A DNA stretch of 64,000 bases from NCBI GenBank assembly GCA_033063855.1, contig CP093830.1:6758854-6822853 (forward strand), read 5' to 3'. A model generated the notes under the pieces. The model was not told where the DNA came from. It did not search any database and worked only from the letters and a program-made list of their open reading frames with translations. Of the stretch, positions 23,445 through 37,200 are shown piece after piece; position 1 is the first letter of the stretch; each line of letters begins with the position of its first letter. This stretch comes from Smittia aterrima (taxonomy: Eukaryota > Arthropoda > Insecta > Diptera > Chironomidae). The position numbers and the translations under genes were made by a program.

Positions 23445-25196
23445 TCAACTAGTCTCCTTCTTTATCTGATGAATCTGAAGAATTTGCGGTGGCTGTGGAT
23501 GATTCTGATAAATAATCTGCTGATGATGATAGATTTGTTGGGGCGGTTGTTGATGAATTATTTGCGGTGACGGCGAATAGTGTTGTTGATAGATTATGTT
23601 GTCTTGAAGTTGCGTAGTGGCGTTCGAGTCTGCGATTAATGTATGATGTCCGTAGCTCATCGAGTTGTCGGGGCTGTGTTCAGTCGTGTTGTGTGATGAA
23701 TCGTTGTTAGCATTGCCGTTTGGAGGGTCACCGTATTTGCCTCGCTTGAATCGACCATAAAGCGAACTATAGGGCAGGTTGAAGTGAATCGCTGCCTGAT
23801 TTATCGACATTTGTCCCACACTTAAAAGGAAATTGAAAATGAAATCTATTTTCAAGGTATTCAAAGGATGGAAACTTACCGCACTGCATCTAGAGCTTCC
23901 ATCATCGCATCTTCTGACCACGGCGTTGGATTCGATCGAGATAACTCGATTCCCTCTCGTTTGCAACGACCATAAAGCGTCCCTAGAAAGAAAATTGATT
24001 TTAGTAACTTGAAGTAAACGGAAAAGAGATAAAATTCTTACCTGTTGGAATTCCGAACTCAGTGCTTGCTTTCTGAACTGAAGCTTGTCCAGCCCGAATT
24101 GCTGTAAATTATTTGTTTAATATTTTTTCATCAAAATTCCCTCAAATCTCTTTCTCACCTTCTAAGGCTTTTTCTAAATCTTCAGCTGACCAAGTTGTTG
24201 GTGCTGCATTGAAAGGAGCTGCCAGTCTAATGCCCTCGCGACGTGCAATCTTGTAAAGTGTGGAAGACGGAATGCCAAAGGCCTTTGACGCTTTATTAGC
24301 GGAAATGGTTCCCGTGCGGAGTGCATCCAATGCGCTGTTGAGTGAGTCTTCGTTCCAAGTCTTCGTGGGACCCTCTTTTTTTGGCGTGTCTGACGATTTC
24401 ATAAGAACTTTTTTGTAAAACAACTGGAATAATTCAAACGCTTGAAGTTTAAGCAGAACTCACCAATGCCCAATCGATGTGCACGCTGCCATAAAGTTGT
24501 TGACGGGATCCCATAAGTCGCTGATGCCTTCGTCAAGCTCATGTTATGTGATCGCAAGGCTTCAAGTGCAGCTTCCATATCATTTGGCGTCCAAGTCTTT
24601 GGACCACTGTTGTTCTTTCCATCGCTGTTTGGCGTCGCATTGTTGCCCAACGTAATGTACTGCAACTGTCCAGAACCATTTTGATCTGTTTGCATTTTGG
24701 CATCGTCGCTCGTATCGGAGTTGTACATTTCTGAAAATCGTGATTAGAAAACCATAAGAAGAGTGGAATTAGAAAAGAATTCGCGAAAGCTTTACCAATT
24801 TGCGTGGGCGTTGTCATCATATTTCCGATTTCCGGTGTCACAACAATGCCATGAATATTTTGCTCGCCGTTATTCGATTGCTGTCCTCCATCAACTTCCA
24901 TATTCCCTACCGACATTAGCTCGTGTATTGATGGCTTTATATCGACGTCTTCAGTCTTTATCGTCTCGATTATCTGATGATGTTGGATGATGGGACGCGA
25001 TTGCTGTTGAATTGTGATTTGTTGTTGTTGCTGCTGCTGTTGCTGTTGAGACAGATTTTGGTGATGTTGCTGCTGTTGAGAATGATGAATTTCTCTTTCG
25101 AAGCTTGAAAAATCTTTCAATTGATTTCCCTGCCTTTGCTGTTGTTCATGCTGATGATGCTGCCTCTGTTGTTCATGTTGAAGTTGCTGGTGTTGC

Positions 25197-25234
<38 letters not shown>

Positions 25235-28200
25235 AAGTTGCTGATGATGATGATGATAACTCTCTTCATGATGAATGTGAGGAGCTGTCGTTATAATCGA
25301 AGATGTTTTAATACCCAACTCGCTGAGCGACGTCACAGGCGAAGAACAAGTTGTAATAATCTGAACTTGAGCCGGAGAGTGATGCGTATGATGGATAATC
25401 GGGCTGCTTTGCGACACTGACGGGTGTGAAGCAGCCACTTGATCTAGACGACAAATGGAATGTTGAATGGAATTATCAAACTCGACAATCGTATCAGTCG
25501 GATCGAGCGGTCGTAATGTCTCGAATTTAATTATTCTGGCATTCTCGGTACCGTTAATCGGCGTTGAGTCTTCAATGATCAACAAGCACACAACAATTCA
25601 ATTTTGTTTCAATGACAAAAACCACAAAACATAAAATGAAACGGGAAAAAAATAAAAACATAAATTAGTGATGAGGAAAATTAAAAATATGAAATGAAAA
25701 CAAGATGAACGAAATGTTAATAATTTTAATTTTCGAACAGAAATCTTTTGGCAACATCGATTGATGAACTTACGTGATAAATCTTTTGTGTCCTGGCTTG
25801 GATTGCAGTTCATTTCCGTTGTGATGACGGGAGTTGCAGTTGGCGCTGGTGGTTCCGGAGCGAAGTCCATGTAAGTGAGTGGCACGCCCATGACCACATT
25901 CCCATTCTGATAATTCTAAAGTTCAATAATTTAAAGATGATTCACAGGAAGCGATGTCGACGACAAACTTACCATTCCCATCTCGAGACTTGCCATGTTA
26001 GACTTTGCCTGCTGTGTGCTGTTTGAACTTTTCGATTCCTTTAACGGTGATTTAGACTTGCGCTTGTTTTCCTCGTGAGCGGTTATTGACGGATGTGCAT
26101 CTTTGTCAGCAGATTTCGCTGATGTTGATTGCAATTCGTCGCGAGTTGATAAGTTTTTATTGTTATTAGGAAGAGTGTTGTTGTTTTCGTAGTTTCTCGA
26201 TGCGCGAATCTTCTTGTGCGGCGGATAAATGACCTCAGTATCGGACTCGACTGCGTTTGTGTGATCGTTAATCTCGCACAATCCTTTGATTTTCAATTGC
26301 TCAGCAGTTCTTATCAAGCTCTGTAAATAATTAACGAGAAAGGAATGGTCAGAAATCTGTTAAGTAATTGCATAAAATATAAGAAATCCCTCGTCAGCGA
26401 GCCGCATCGCCATTTGTTTTGATCTTTTATTTATTCGCGATTTCATTACTTTACGAACTCTCGAAGGATGCCGATGTCAAAAAGGAGTGAACAGAGAAAA
26501 GGGATCCGAATGATAAATTTTTAAAAAATTAATTTCCAACGTTAATTAGAGCGACAAGGCGAGGAGAGAAGAGGAAGGAAGAAAATGTCCATCCAACCCT
26601 CTCCGTCCCTTCCGCAGAATGTAAAATGTCATAAATAATTTTTCTCCTCTTTGCCATTGAAACAAAAAAGAAGGAAAATCTTTCGTTATGTACCAACCGA
26701 TCCGAGAATAGATTTCATTTCATACATTTTTCTTCCTTTTTCTTTATCATCGCGAATAGCTGCTGCGTATTGATTAGTGACTGCCACCCTTTTTTTTAAC
26801 GAAGTCGCCTCATTCCTCTTCCTTGCTCCGTGACATTTTATCCCGCCCAACCCCAGCTCACTTTTTTTTCTGATCGTCTTCTCACACTTGCCCAGTTTTC
26901 TTTTTTTCTCTCTCAAATGATGTAATTTCCTCCTTTATTTTTTAATTCCCTTATAGTATGAAAAGTGTAGAGAAACCGACAAATGCTGATAGGAGGGAGA
27001 GAGAGCGGAAGAACAGAGCAAGTGCCTCACGCCTAGCCCCGTGTACTTCAACATAATAAGAAGCAAAGCTCAGTGAACACAACTTGTACATGATGATGTA
27101 CACTAAAGAGTGATATCCATGCTCGAAAGACGAAGCAGCAAAAACGTGGCAGTACATAAAGCATTCATGGTGCTTCAAAGCATAAAAATGGATGGCGCAA
27201 AAAAAAAGTTGTATAGTGAAGGAGGCTTTCGAGTCCAAAGGAGTGAGACGTTCATGGAGATATGATGTCGGTCTCTCTATGTGCTTAATACGACGACGAT
27301 TTTTTTTCCGCTCTCTCTTCAGGACTTTTTTTTTCACCCCCTTGAATATAACACTTCTTTCCTGCTTTTTTTTCTCATCTCTCGGTGCCCACTCCACTGC
27401 GATTCAACTCCTCGCCACTCGCTTTAGCACCAGAAGAGAAAAAAAATGTTAAGCGAGAAAAAAATTCCGAATAACCAAACAAACCCGCCTCGTCAAACCG
27501 CCCAACATTCTTTTTTTCTCTCCTCGCTCTCGCCATTCATCGACCTCCCATCACTCCAACCGCACTTCAGCCACCCCGCATCCCCCTACCCTCGACATTC
27601 TTATAATCCACCAAATAATTCAAACGAAGCAAACCCAACAAACGTAATACGTTCGCGTCCTTTAAGAGGGAAATTCTCGCATTTCTCAATGACAAGAAAA
27701 AAGAAAAAAAAATGAAATTAATGCTTGCAATCGGACTCGGACCGTGGAAATTTAATGAGTGACAATTAGAAGAGACAAAAGGCTTTGGGACGAACTTCAT
27801 TTTTCCCTTTGTTTTAGTTTTCCCATGCACATCGAGTGACTTTCTCAGATTTCCACTCGGAACAGCGAGCGAAATTAATTTTCTGTGGAATCGGGTTGTT
27901 CCATCCCGATTTCTTTTTCCGTGCCTCGCCATGCTTTGAGGCTATGTATAGCCACGTCTATCTATACATCCTCCATCTCTCCAGCGGTTGGATTCTTTTT
28001 TTACAACAACAATTACAACAACACATAACACTCAGACACTCTACAGCAGAAGAAAAAAATTACATAATTTTTCCGAGCAATTTTTTTTCTTCCTTTCGTT
28101 TCTTTTTTCAGCTGCCATTTGTATTAGATTGGATAGGAGTTAAACATTCTTTTTTGTTTTTTTTTCCGAGCGATTTTTTCCTCGTGCTTGGAAAGAAACG

Positions 28201-31200
28201 TTTGAGTTTTTATTCTCCTCTCGACTCTTTTTCCGACCGCTCACACCCCAAGAACGCAGCCCCAGCTCACGACAAACACAATCAAACGACGCTCCTAACA
28301 AATCTTCCTGCTGGCGCTTTTCCTTTTTTTTTGGGTGAGAAGGGACACTACTTCTGCTCGAGAAAATCAATGCATGAGAAATTAGGAATTTGCTTTACGG
28401 TCTAATCTTGATAAGTTGCTTGGGGATCTAACGAAAGTCTTTCGGTTTAATTACTCGAAGCTTCAGATCTTTCATGTAGAGTAACGGATGGAGACGAAGG
28501 AAGCTGATGATAAGGCTTTGCGCCTTCCCTCAATGAATACAAATAAAAATCGATTTGATGTTCGAGGAGCTTCCGAAAAAAAAAGAAAATAGGAGGAAAA
28601 TTCGTTTTTCCTTTATCAAGTTTCGCTCTGCAAAAGCTTTCCATGCAATGTGTCGCTTTATGACTTGTCACAACAATTTGTGACGATAAAAAGTTTATTG
28701 ACCCGCCGTCGCTTCATCATAGAAAGGACTGCGAGGGAGTGAGAACGTTTGTTGTTATTATTTTTTGAATGCCATTATCACTTATGCTTCTCGTTCGAAA
28801 TAATTTTTCTTACATGCTCTTCCTTCCTTTCTCTTTCTCTCCCCCCATTCCGACGACGTCTTCATACAAATGTAGGTCAATGTTATTGTCTGAATATTAT
28901 AAAAACACATTTTTTATTGCAATGAAAATAAAAGCAGCGCCATATACTCGAGAGAGAGATATTATGTAAGCCCCGTGATGTGTTTCTCTTTTCCCATCTC
29001 CTTTCCTTTCGGTTTATGTATCTACACATGCTTCGCTTGCTTGCTTCATCCTCTTTCACTATTTTCTTTCCGGAATTTTTCATTTTCTTACGTCTCGGGC
29101 TCTCTTTCTTCATAAGTTGTAACATTTTTCTGCTTTTCTTTTTCGCTTTCTTACGGATTTTTGTTTTGATGCTTTTTACGTATATTTTGTAAATTTTTAT
29201 GAATGGAAAAATTGTTTTCTTTCGTTCCTTTTCTTTCGCTACGTAGCGAAGGCGAGACGCCAAACGTCTACACCAAGTCGACGGAATATATTGAGATATT
29301 ATTTTCACTTCCCTGTTTTATGTGTTTTTTCTTTCTTTTCCCATCTTTTCGCTTCTTTACTCTCTTTAACCTTCCGTTTAGCTCGTCGTCTACTTTTTCC
29401 CTCATATTCTAAACAACAACTTTTTCTTTCATCGCCTTCTCTCAAACCAATTCGTATACTTGACTTGGAAAATCAGGTGGAATCTCACTTTCTTTCTCCG
29501 GGGGATTTCCCTTCCTTCGTTTCTCGTATGACGTGTTTATTGCAAGGTGCGTTTAGTATAAAAGGCGCTTACTTTACCGGCTTCTCACCGAGACTTTGCA
29601 GAGATTTGTTGAAGAATTTATTATTTAAATTTCAGCGACAAAAACTTTTCTTTCTTTCACTTAACTTTTCTCACTCAATTTAAAGAACCTTTCAAGATAC
29701 TTCGCTTTTTCTTTATCGCTACACGAAGAAAGTTATAAATCATACGAGAAACTCAATTAAACCTTTCTTCATCCACCGAAATCGAATGAAAAACTGATCA
29801 AACCTTCAAAACTCTAATGAAACAAATCAATCAAATGATGATGGCGAACAAGAACAAAAACGTCTCGTCGAGATCAATTTTATGTTCAACAAGAATTCAA
29901 AATGACTGGCTCGCCTGTGTGAATCGACTGGATGCCTTCCGACCGAACACAATCTCAATTGACGACGTTCTTCGAGAAAAGCCTTCATTTGGCCGAAAAA
30001 AAAATAAAAGTTTATGTATAACAAATTACAATTTTTATGCTTTTTTATGTTGGTATAATTATGTTCTTCTGGTAAGTTGTTGGATCAGTTTTTTTACGTG
30101 TCTGTTGTCTGCTCGTTCGTTGTATCTTTTTCGTATGTTAACTCTTCCATATCTAGTCAGCATACCGCAGTTTCACTTCGTAGCCATACAGCATAAAGGT
30201 GGAATTTCTTATTCTTTCTCAGGAATCGACGTCGTCATACATGGCACATCGCCTTGTTACTCACACATCGATCGAGCAGCCAAGCGAACAACCAAAACGA
30301 ACGATTTTTGTTTTTTTTTTGAACAGGCACAGAATTATTTTTTTTAAAAAAAAGACTTTTACATTATATTGGCTTCATTATTGATCTTGTTTTTGTTACC
30401 GACTTCGATTTACTTCTTTTAAGCCACTGATCGAAAATATATTTCAGGAACTACAGCGATATTGTAACGAAATTAGTTTCGTGAAGATTTCTCGACTCGA
30501 ATACGAGAATTCTAATTAATTGATTTTTCGCTTGTGGTGCGGTTACAAATGCTGATATTGCGTGAGTTGGATTTAGAAGAAACGAACGCAAAGTCTTCAA
30601 GCGACGGACGTAATATAAAAACGCGTCTTGCTACGCTAGATTGCTGCTGTTGATGAAATGGCGATACAGGTGCTCGCTTCTAAATAAAAATTCTTTTAAT
30701 GCAGATGTTAACTCACGTTAAGTTTAGATTCGAAAAAAAAACTTTCCACCGACGATCGATCATTAAAATCTCTCGCAATGGGATAGTCACCCGTCAGTTG
30801 AAACTTGTTACTTGAAATTTATTAACCTCTTGGTTACTTTTCACAGTCAAAAAGACGTTTACCTCTTCGAGTCGAAGCCATCATCCAATCGTGATGGTTG
30901 TGTTTGATTCTATTCATTTTCTAGCGTCGCTGTTCTATTCTTTTCAAATGATTCAACAGAAAAAAAACTAGCTTGAAACCAACACCATCGCAAGGCTAAA
31001 CCATCAAAACCATCGTTTGTGTCTAATCTAGAGATCAATAATCTTTCTATAAGCTTTTGAAATAAACTTCTTTTCTCGCGTCTTAATCCGATTTTTGTTT
31101 CATGCCTTGCTTCGAACACTCGCTCGAATATTCATAAATAGAGAAAAATCAAAATCTATTAGCATTTCAAGAACTGATTTGATTGTATATACTGCGGCTT

Positions 31201-34200
31201 TCTGCTAATGGCCAATAAAAATGTTTCGCTGTGACTAGTCGTAGCACGTCAATAACTATATAAACGCTTTAAATGAATAATATGAAAAGATCTCATGACA
31301 TTCGCGCTCGAAAATGATCATCGCCCTGAACTAGTCGACTTTAAGCATTTTATTTCGTTACACATTTCGTTTTTTTGTTTTCCCTTTTTTCCGCTGAATC
31401 AAAATATATCTCTCGAGAAACTTACGAGGAAGAAAACAGAAATGAAACGACGAGGAAAGAAGAAGAAAGAAATAAAGTGTGTGATTTCTTTTCGCCATCA
31501 GTCTGCAAGTAACCGAAGAGACCTTGAACTCAACTCACTATTACTAACGAGTTATACAACTCTTTTTTTACGGCGATCATTACATACGAAGAGTCGTGCC
31601 GGCTGAGGCGAATGAAAGAGTTTTTATGCTACAAATATGTTGTTGTGTTGTTGAATTGTGTATCAGTCAAGTCGCTGTGTATGTTTTCAGTTCTAGAAAT
31701 ACATCGGACGGCCGATTTCCTCGGTCTAATGAGAAAGAGCAACAAATATGCTGGTCTCGAGTCGATGAAGCTCGTCATTTCCAATTTGAAACCTTACGCA
31801 GCATAAAAACTTGATAATTCTAATGTTCATTTAATCGAGTCTCGGCGTGAAGCCTCAGCTGGTTTCGAATGATGACGATCGAAATCAGAAATTCTTTCTC
31901 GATGTGTGTTCATCGCCTTCAACACACTTTGCGCGGATCAAATCAGAATTTCAATTTAAAATTCGAATGCAATTGAGTATCTTTCAAGGCAAGCTTTACA
32001 TTCAAACAATGTGTTGAGATAGTTTCGTATGCCATGGAGTAAGCTATCGACTTCCGTCTGTCTGCTGAGTGGATTTACTTTTGCGAAACTCGATAAGGCT
32101 TCGTCTCGAACAGCCAAGCAAGCAATCGTTCGACGATCATTCATGTTTAAAAAATGTTTCTTAAACGGTACCGATTTCCTCTCGAAACATTTTCTTTATC
32201 TTCTTTTCTCTCGCTGCAAGTAATTGCAACTTGCACAAATTTATGTAATCTGCACACACATTCTCGACATAGGCTCGACACTCATAGCAACTCTTTCGAA
32301 TCTTTGTTCTTCTTCTTCATGTCTTCCGTCCCCAACGCTCGACGAGTGATATAACAATCCATTCACACAAACGATAAAACACGAAACTTTTATTCGCAAA
32401 AGCTGTTTGAGTGTGTGCTTGAATAAGGAAAGAAGAACGGAGAAAAAGAATGCATTGCATCAGTGCATTTTGTGCATAAAAATATACATAATTTCCGATT
32501 CAGACGAAACAGCAAGAAGAAGAAGTCACTTGAGTGTTCTCGTCGGCTTCTAGTGTATCTTTCTTTACAAAGAGCCATCAGACGCACAACCACCAGTGCA
32601 CAAGCCTTTTCAGTGCTAATAGATTGAGAAGTCTGTTAACAGAATAAGAGCTTACGCATATACACAACACGGCCTGGGGATTGAACAGAACAACACAGCG
32701 AAGAGTGTCGACTCGAGCATAAAACATTTCTCTACATGCAGTTATGCTTTTGGCTCGACGATTCTTTTTTTCTGTTTCACTCAAACGACGACCAACAATC
32801 CAATTATGTGAAATCGTTCAGTTCTTTGTTTCTCGTCTTCATCGCAAAGGAATGTTCTGGACTCTGCTCGTTTGCGGCTGGCATTATAACCGAAATTGAT
32901 AACCGATTTTCAAGTTTATGCGCCCTATCGACTGTTAAATCAGATTCTAGAGAGAATGAATGTGCATCGGAGACGGTTCGATCGAACGAACGAAAAACCT
33001 GTTTTCGAGTGCAGCACATCACTGACGAAGCGAAGTGTTTGTCTCACTCCCTCGATCGGCCGGAGCCCCCATGAAACAAAGAAGAATGCTCACATACTCG
33101 AGAGTAGAACTCATACACAAGAATAAAGTTTAAATTTATTCGTTCGAATCGCCGGTATAATGATGATGATGGAGAGTTCATGCTTTTGTTGTTGTTCGCT
33201 TTGTGATTTGACTGTACGCAACGCGATTTGCTTATGCCATCCATGAGACTTGTGCGGCATTGAGCAAAGAATCACAGGCGAACGGAAAGGACGGGACTTT
33301 TTTTTTTGTGTTTTTCGCTGCTCTCACTCGATGTTGTTATCATAATCAGTTCGAGGAACTTTTAAAAATGACAAAAGTTGTCATGTTTAATCGTCACAAA
33401 GTTGACATTTCTTCTCGCTCTCTCTTCTCGTTTCTTTCCTTCGCTTATTCTTCTCCCCGTCCTCTGGAGAAAAGGAAAGAAACTAGAAAGATATTCAAAT
33501 GGGCAATAAAAGATATTGACTTTTAAGCCTCACTCACTACCTGACAACTTTCCACTCACTCATCGATTCGAGGTTCCGAGATTAAGAAGGTACAGTTATT
33601 TATTTAGCTTCGAATTGTCGTGATACTTTGAAACGAATCTGATAGTGAATTCCTTGAAATCGACTTCATGGGGAGGTTTATTCTCGTATCTCAAATTTAA
33701 TTCTCGGAAATATTTTGATTTTCAAAGAACTTTTTTTTACTTTGCTCGTTCGAGCGAGACGCGATCGCGGTGCAGTTATGAAGTCATTAAATTTTTATTA
33801 AACTTGCCGTGAATGGGTTTAATGCTTCATCCGATGGATGATCAACAAAATTCTTTAAACCTTTAAACTCGAATCCGATCACTTTCCACCGAACAAATTT
33901 ATTGATGCCTCACTGAACCATAAAAATAAAATCTCTGTCGTCTGTTTCGTCTTTCGGTCAACTAAACTTTCATTTATTTTAACTGACTCTGACACCGAGC
34001 GGGTCCGTCTGGGAAGAGAACCAAAACCAAGCCGTTTGGTTCAGGTAAATTTTTATGTTTTATTATTTTTTGCGAACGAAGTTCTAGGAAGTTTTAGGTT
34101 AGTCTCTGACGACCACCTCATGGACAGCGATTTATCAACACCCTCGCTCATTTGCGATAAACAGGCCGAGTCGAGGCTCAGCACAGAATGTAATTTTCAC

Positions 34201-37200
34201 CCTTCGCGTTCGCATTTTTTTTCTCCTTCCTTTTGCAAAGATTAAAATCTTAATTTTTCCTTATTCTTTTTATGTACTGGCGTATTTTTCCTTCGCTATG
34301 TACTCCACGGCACAAAAAAAAGAAATGTTATATAATTTAAAGAACCGAGGGTGTTACAATAAAGTTTCGTTTTACTTTGGGGAGCCGAGCGTCGACCACT
34401 TCAACTTGAAGAAGCCGAAATTCTCTTCCAATTGGCGATTAACTTCACTTGATTCCGAGAAAATCATTTATAAACAACATGCAAATGCTTCGAAAATATT
34501 CTTACCGCACACTTCCACTTCAAGGAATTTCAATGTTTCTTTTCGATGAAATTTTAGTCTTCTTGCAGTTAAACTCCACTGATCACTCTTCAGGTTGAAT
34601 TATTGAAATTCTACAAAGCTAATTTCTTTTCTTTTTCTTGTCTTCAGGAGAGCGAAAAATAATGAAACGACTCGAAACACCAACAACTGAATATTAATTT
34701 CGATTAGGCTAACTGTTCATTTGTCTTCTTTTTCTTGGAATTTCAATTTATTATTCAAAAAAAAAAATATTCAAGCATTTGCTTAAACTATCAATATAAT
34801 TTCTTACGGTAGACACATTTCTTTCTTTCGTTCACCGCAAAACTATTTGTGTCACTTCACTGTTATTTTCATTAATTAATTGTCCTTTCTCAAGTCTTTT
34901 TCCAACCAAAAATATTCCGAAAAATAAAAATCCTTGTTGTGTCTTAAAGAAATACCCGAACAAGAACAAAAACAGAACATTAATGGATAGGATAGAAGTT
35001 TTATTTTATTATATGTTTACATTTCTTTTTTTCCATTCGTAACTTTTTTTCTTCGCACGAACACAAACGTCCATTTTTATTAGTGTTGAAAAAATAAGTT
35101 TGAGATTTATGGAAGGCGATGGATGTTTGAGCGCATGAAGAAGTTTGTGCTTCCTGTTTCATTCGCGATCTTATCGGAGGTGAAATTATTAATGAAAGGT
35201 TTTGAGGGGAGCGATAAAGGTTTTGAGGGTAAAATTTTGACTTCGGATATTAAAATAAACTTTCAACCTTTTCTCAACTCTTTTAGTTTTTAAAATTAAT
35301 TCTTTCTCCCACAAATTTCCTTCAATAGTTTCTCGCTCAAATAATTTAAGCTTAATCCCATCAGACAGTCCGACACTCCCCAAAGCTCACTTTGCTTCTT
35401 CAATAAAACAATGCCACACGAAGAAAAAAATTCAAAAGCACTCACTCACACACCATCGATGACGAGAAAAAAAAAGTGGGGTCGAACTTGAAATGAAAGC
35501 GAAAAAGAAAAAAAGTTTCTCGCATCATAGAATAAGGAAAAAATTCTCTCATTGAAAAACCGCAGAGGAAAAAGATTTCCACAGAAAAAAAAGGAGGAAA
35601 AGAGACATTTTTCAGAGCAAGTAATTTTCTATTCGACTTTTTTTCTTCCTTCTCTCCTCAAACATCATCGGAAGCTTCCGATTTAGGTTCGACGAGGCGA
35701 TGATGAAGGGAGAGAAGAGAACATGGTGTTGTAAGTTATAAGGTATAAGTCATTCAATTAAAAGTTATAAAACGACGTTGCATGTATAAGAATTTATTTT
35801 TTCCTCCTTCAGCGGGGTGTCAATGTGTTTAAAATATCGCGGCGATGCGGAGAATTAGGCTGGTGGTAGGCACTTAAGCCGGTTAGGTTGTTTCTTCAGC
35901 CGATATACATAAACTACATGAAACACAAAATTGATCTGTATTCGGAGCGTTGTCGTCGAATGAAGGAAAAAAAATTCAATTGTAAGAAGGGAGAGAAGTG
36001 AATCGCGATTTTATATAATAATTCATTCGACTACATGGTAAAGCGATCATTATATGCAAAACATCGCATGCAGTATCATTTTCCTCTGAGCTCTCTCGTA
36101 AACATTAATGGCCATTGTCAGGGCGCTACTTAATTTCAAAGCGAGTCTTCAACGGTTGCGAGTCTTCCTTTTGGAGTTCATGAAGTACAATGTGAGCATT
36201 ACAATGAACAAGACGTTGCCGTTTGTATTCCGCACGTCAAAGTTTTAAGCAAGCGCGACTTAGTCAATCGGAGAGAAGGCACATTCCTTCGTGTGAAGTC
36301 ACTTTTCTGCGTCCCGAATCGATTGATTTTCGTATTTCTTGTTTCACTTCCTCGCCCCGGCCCTCACTTTTTTTTTGCTGAAGTGGTCAGCGCTCAGCTC
36401 CAATAATTTATTCCATCTACATATTTCTTTTTTAAAAATGTTTGTGTATTCATCGTCCGTATACGGGTAGAACGAATTTTTTTTCTTTCGCCTTTTTTTC
36501 TCCTCTTCATCGTGGTGGTTGTATACACTCTTTTTCGCGATATCATTTCTTTTTTTTCCAGCAATTAGTTTTCCGAAAGTTTTTTTCCTCTCCTTCTCAA
36601 GTGTGTATAGACGTGAACACACTCTCTTCCCTCGTCGTCGAACAAACACAACAATGGCATAAGGAGGGAAAGGAAAATCAGGACTGGCGGGTGGAGAGTA
36701 GAGGAAAAAAAATGCGCCCCCGATAAGTAATGATGATTTACAGAGCGAAGCGAAATTCAAATGAGTCTTGAAAGAGCTTTTTGTTCTGCTCAATGGCGCG
36801 TTTGTGAGAAAGTCAATGGAACGATAAGTGTGGACTTTCAGTCCAACGGACAATCGATTCTCTTCACTTCGAGCTATATTTCGGATAGCAGCATAAGAAA
36901 AAGAACTCTTTTAACAGATACATTTGCAATAAACAACAACATCTTGATGGTTTGGAGGCGAAGGCATTTAGTGGTGTATTGGGTGTGAGTGAGAGAGCGA
37001 ACTGAAGAAAAAAAATCGGTTCTCGAGACTATAGTTATGTAGTTCATTTGTACCTGCAAGAATATATCTCTGTTTGTATACACACGACGCTCTATATACA
37101 TCAATCGACGGTTTTTCGTATTGCAAAGGAAAAAAAAGCGAAAGAAAATTAATAGGAGAGAACTTTTAATTCGATTTTCATTTTGGCATCGAAAACTTTG

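Noticed and set aside
27836..28405. 189-residue open frame in the psq intron
   Set aside because: Phe/Ser-rich translation of poly-pyrimidine tracts, no conserved pattern.
29817..30347. 176-residue open frame on the plus strand
   Set aside because: Low-complexity translation of T-rich intron DNA with no recognisable domain; the first part (MKQINQMMMANKNK) looks like chance.
36344..36853. 169-residue open frame on the minus strand
   Set aside because: It lies in a pyrimidine-rich part of the psq intron; it reads as Lys/Arg and Phe runs with no domain and no splice support.
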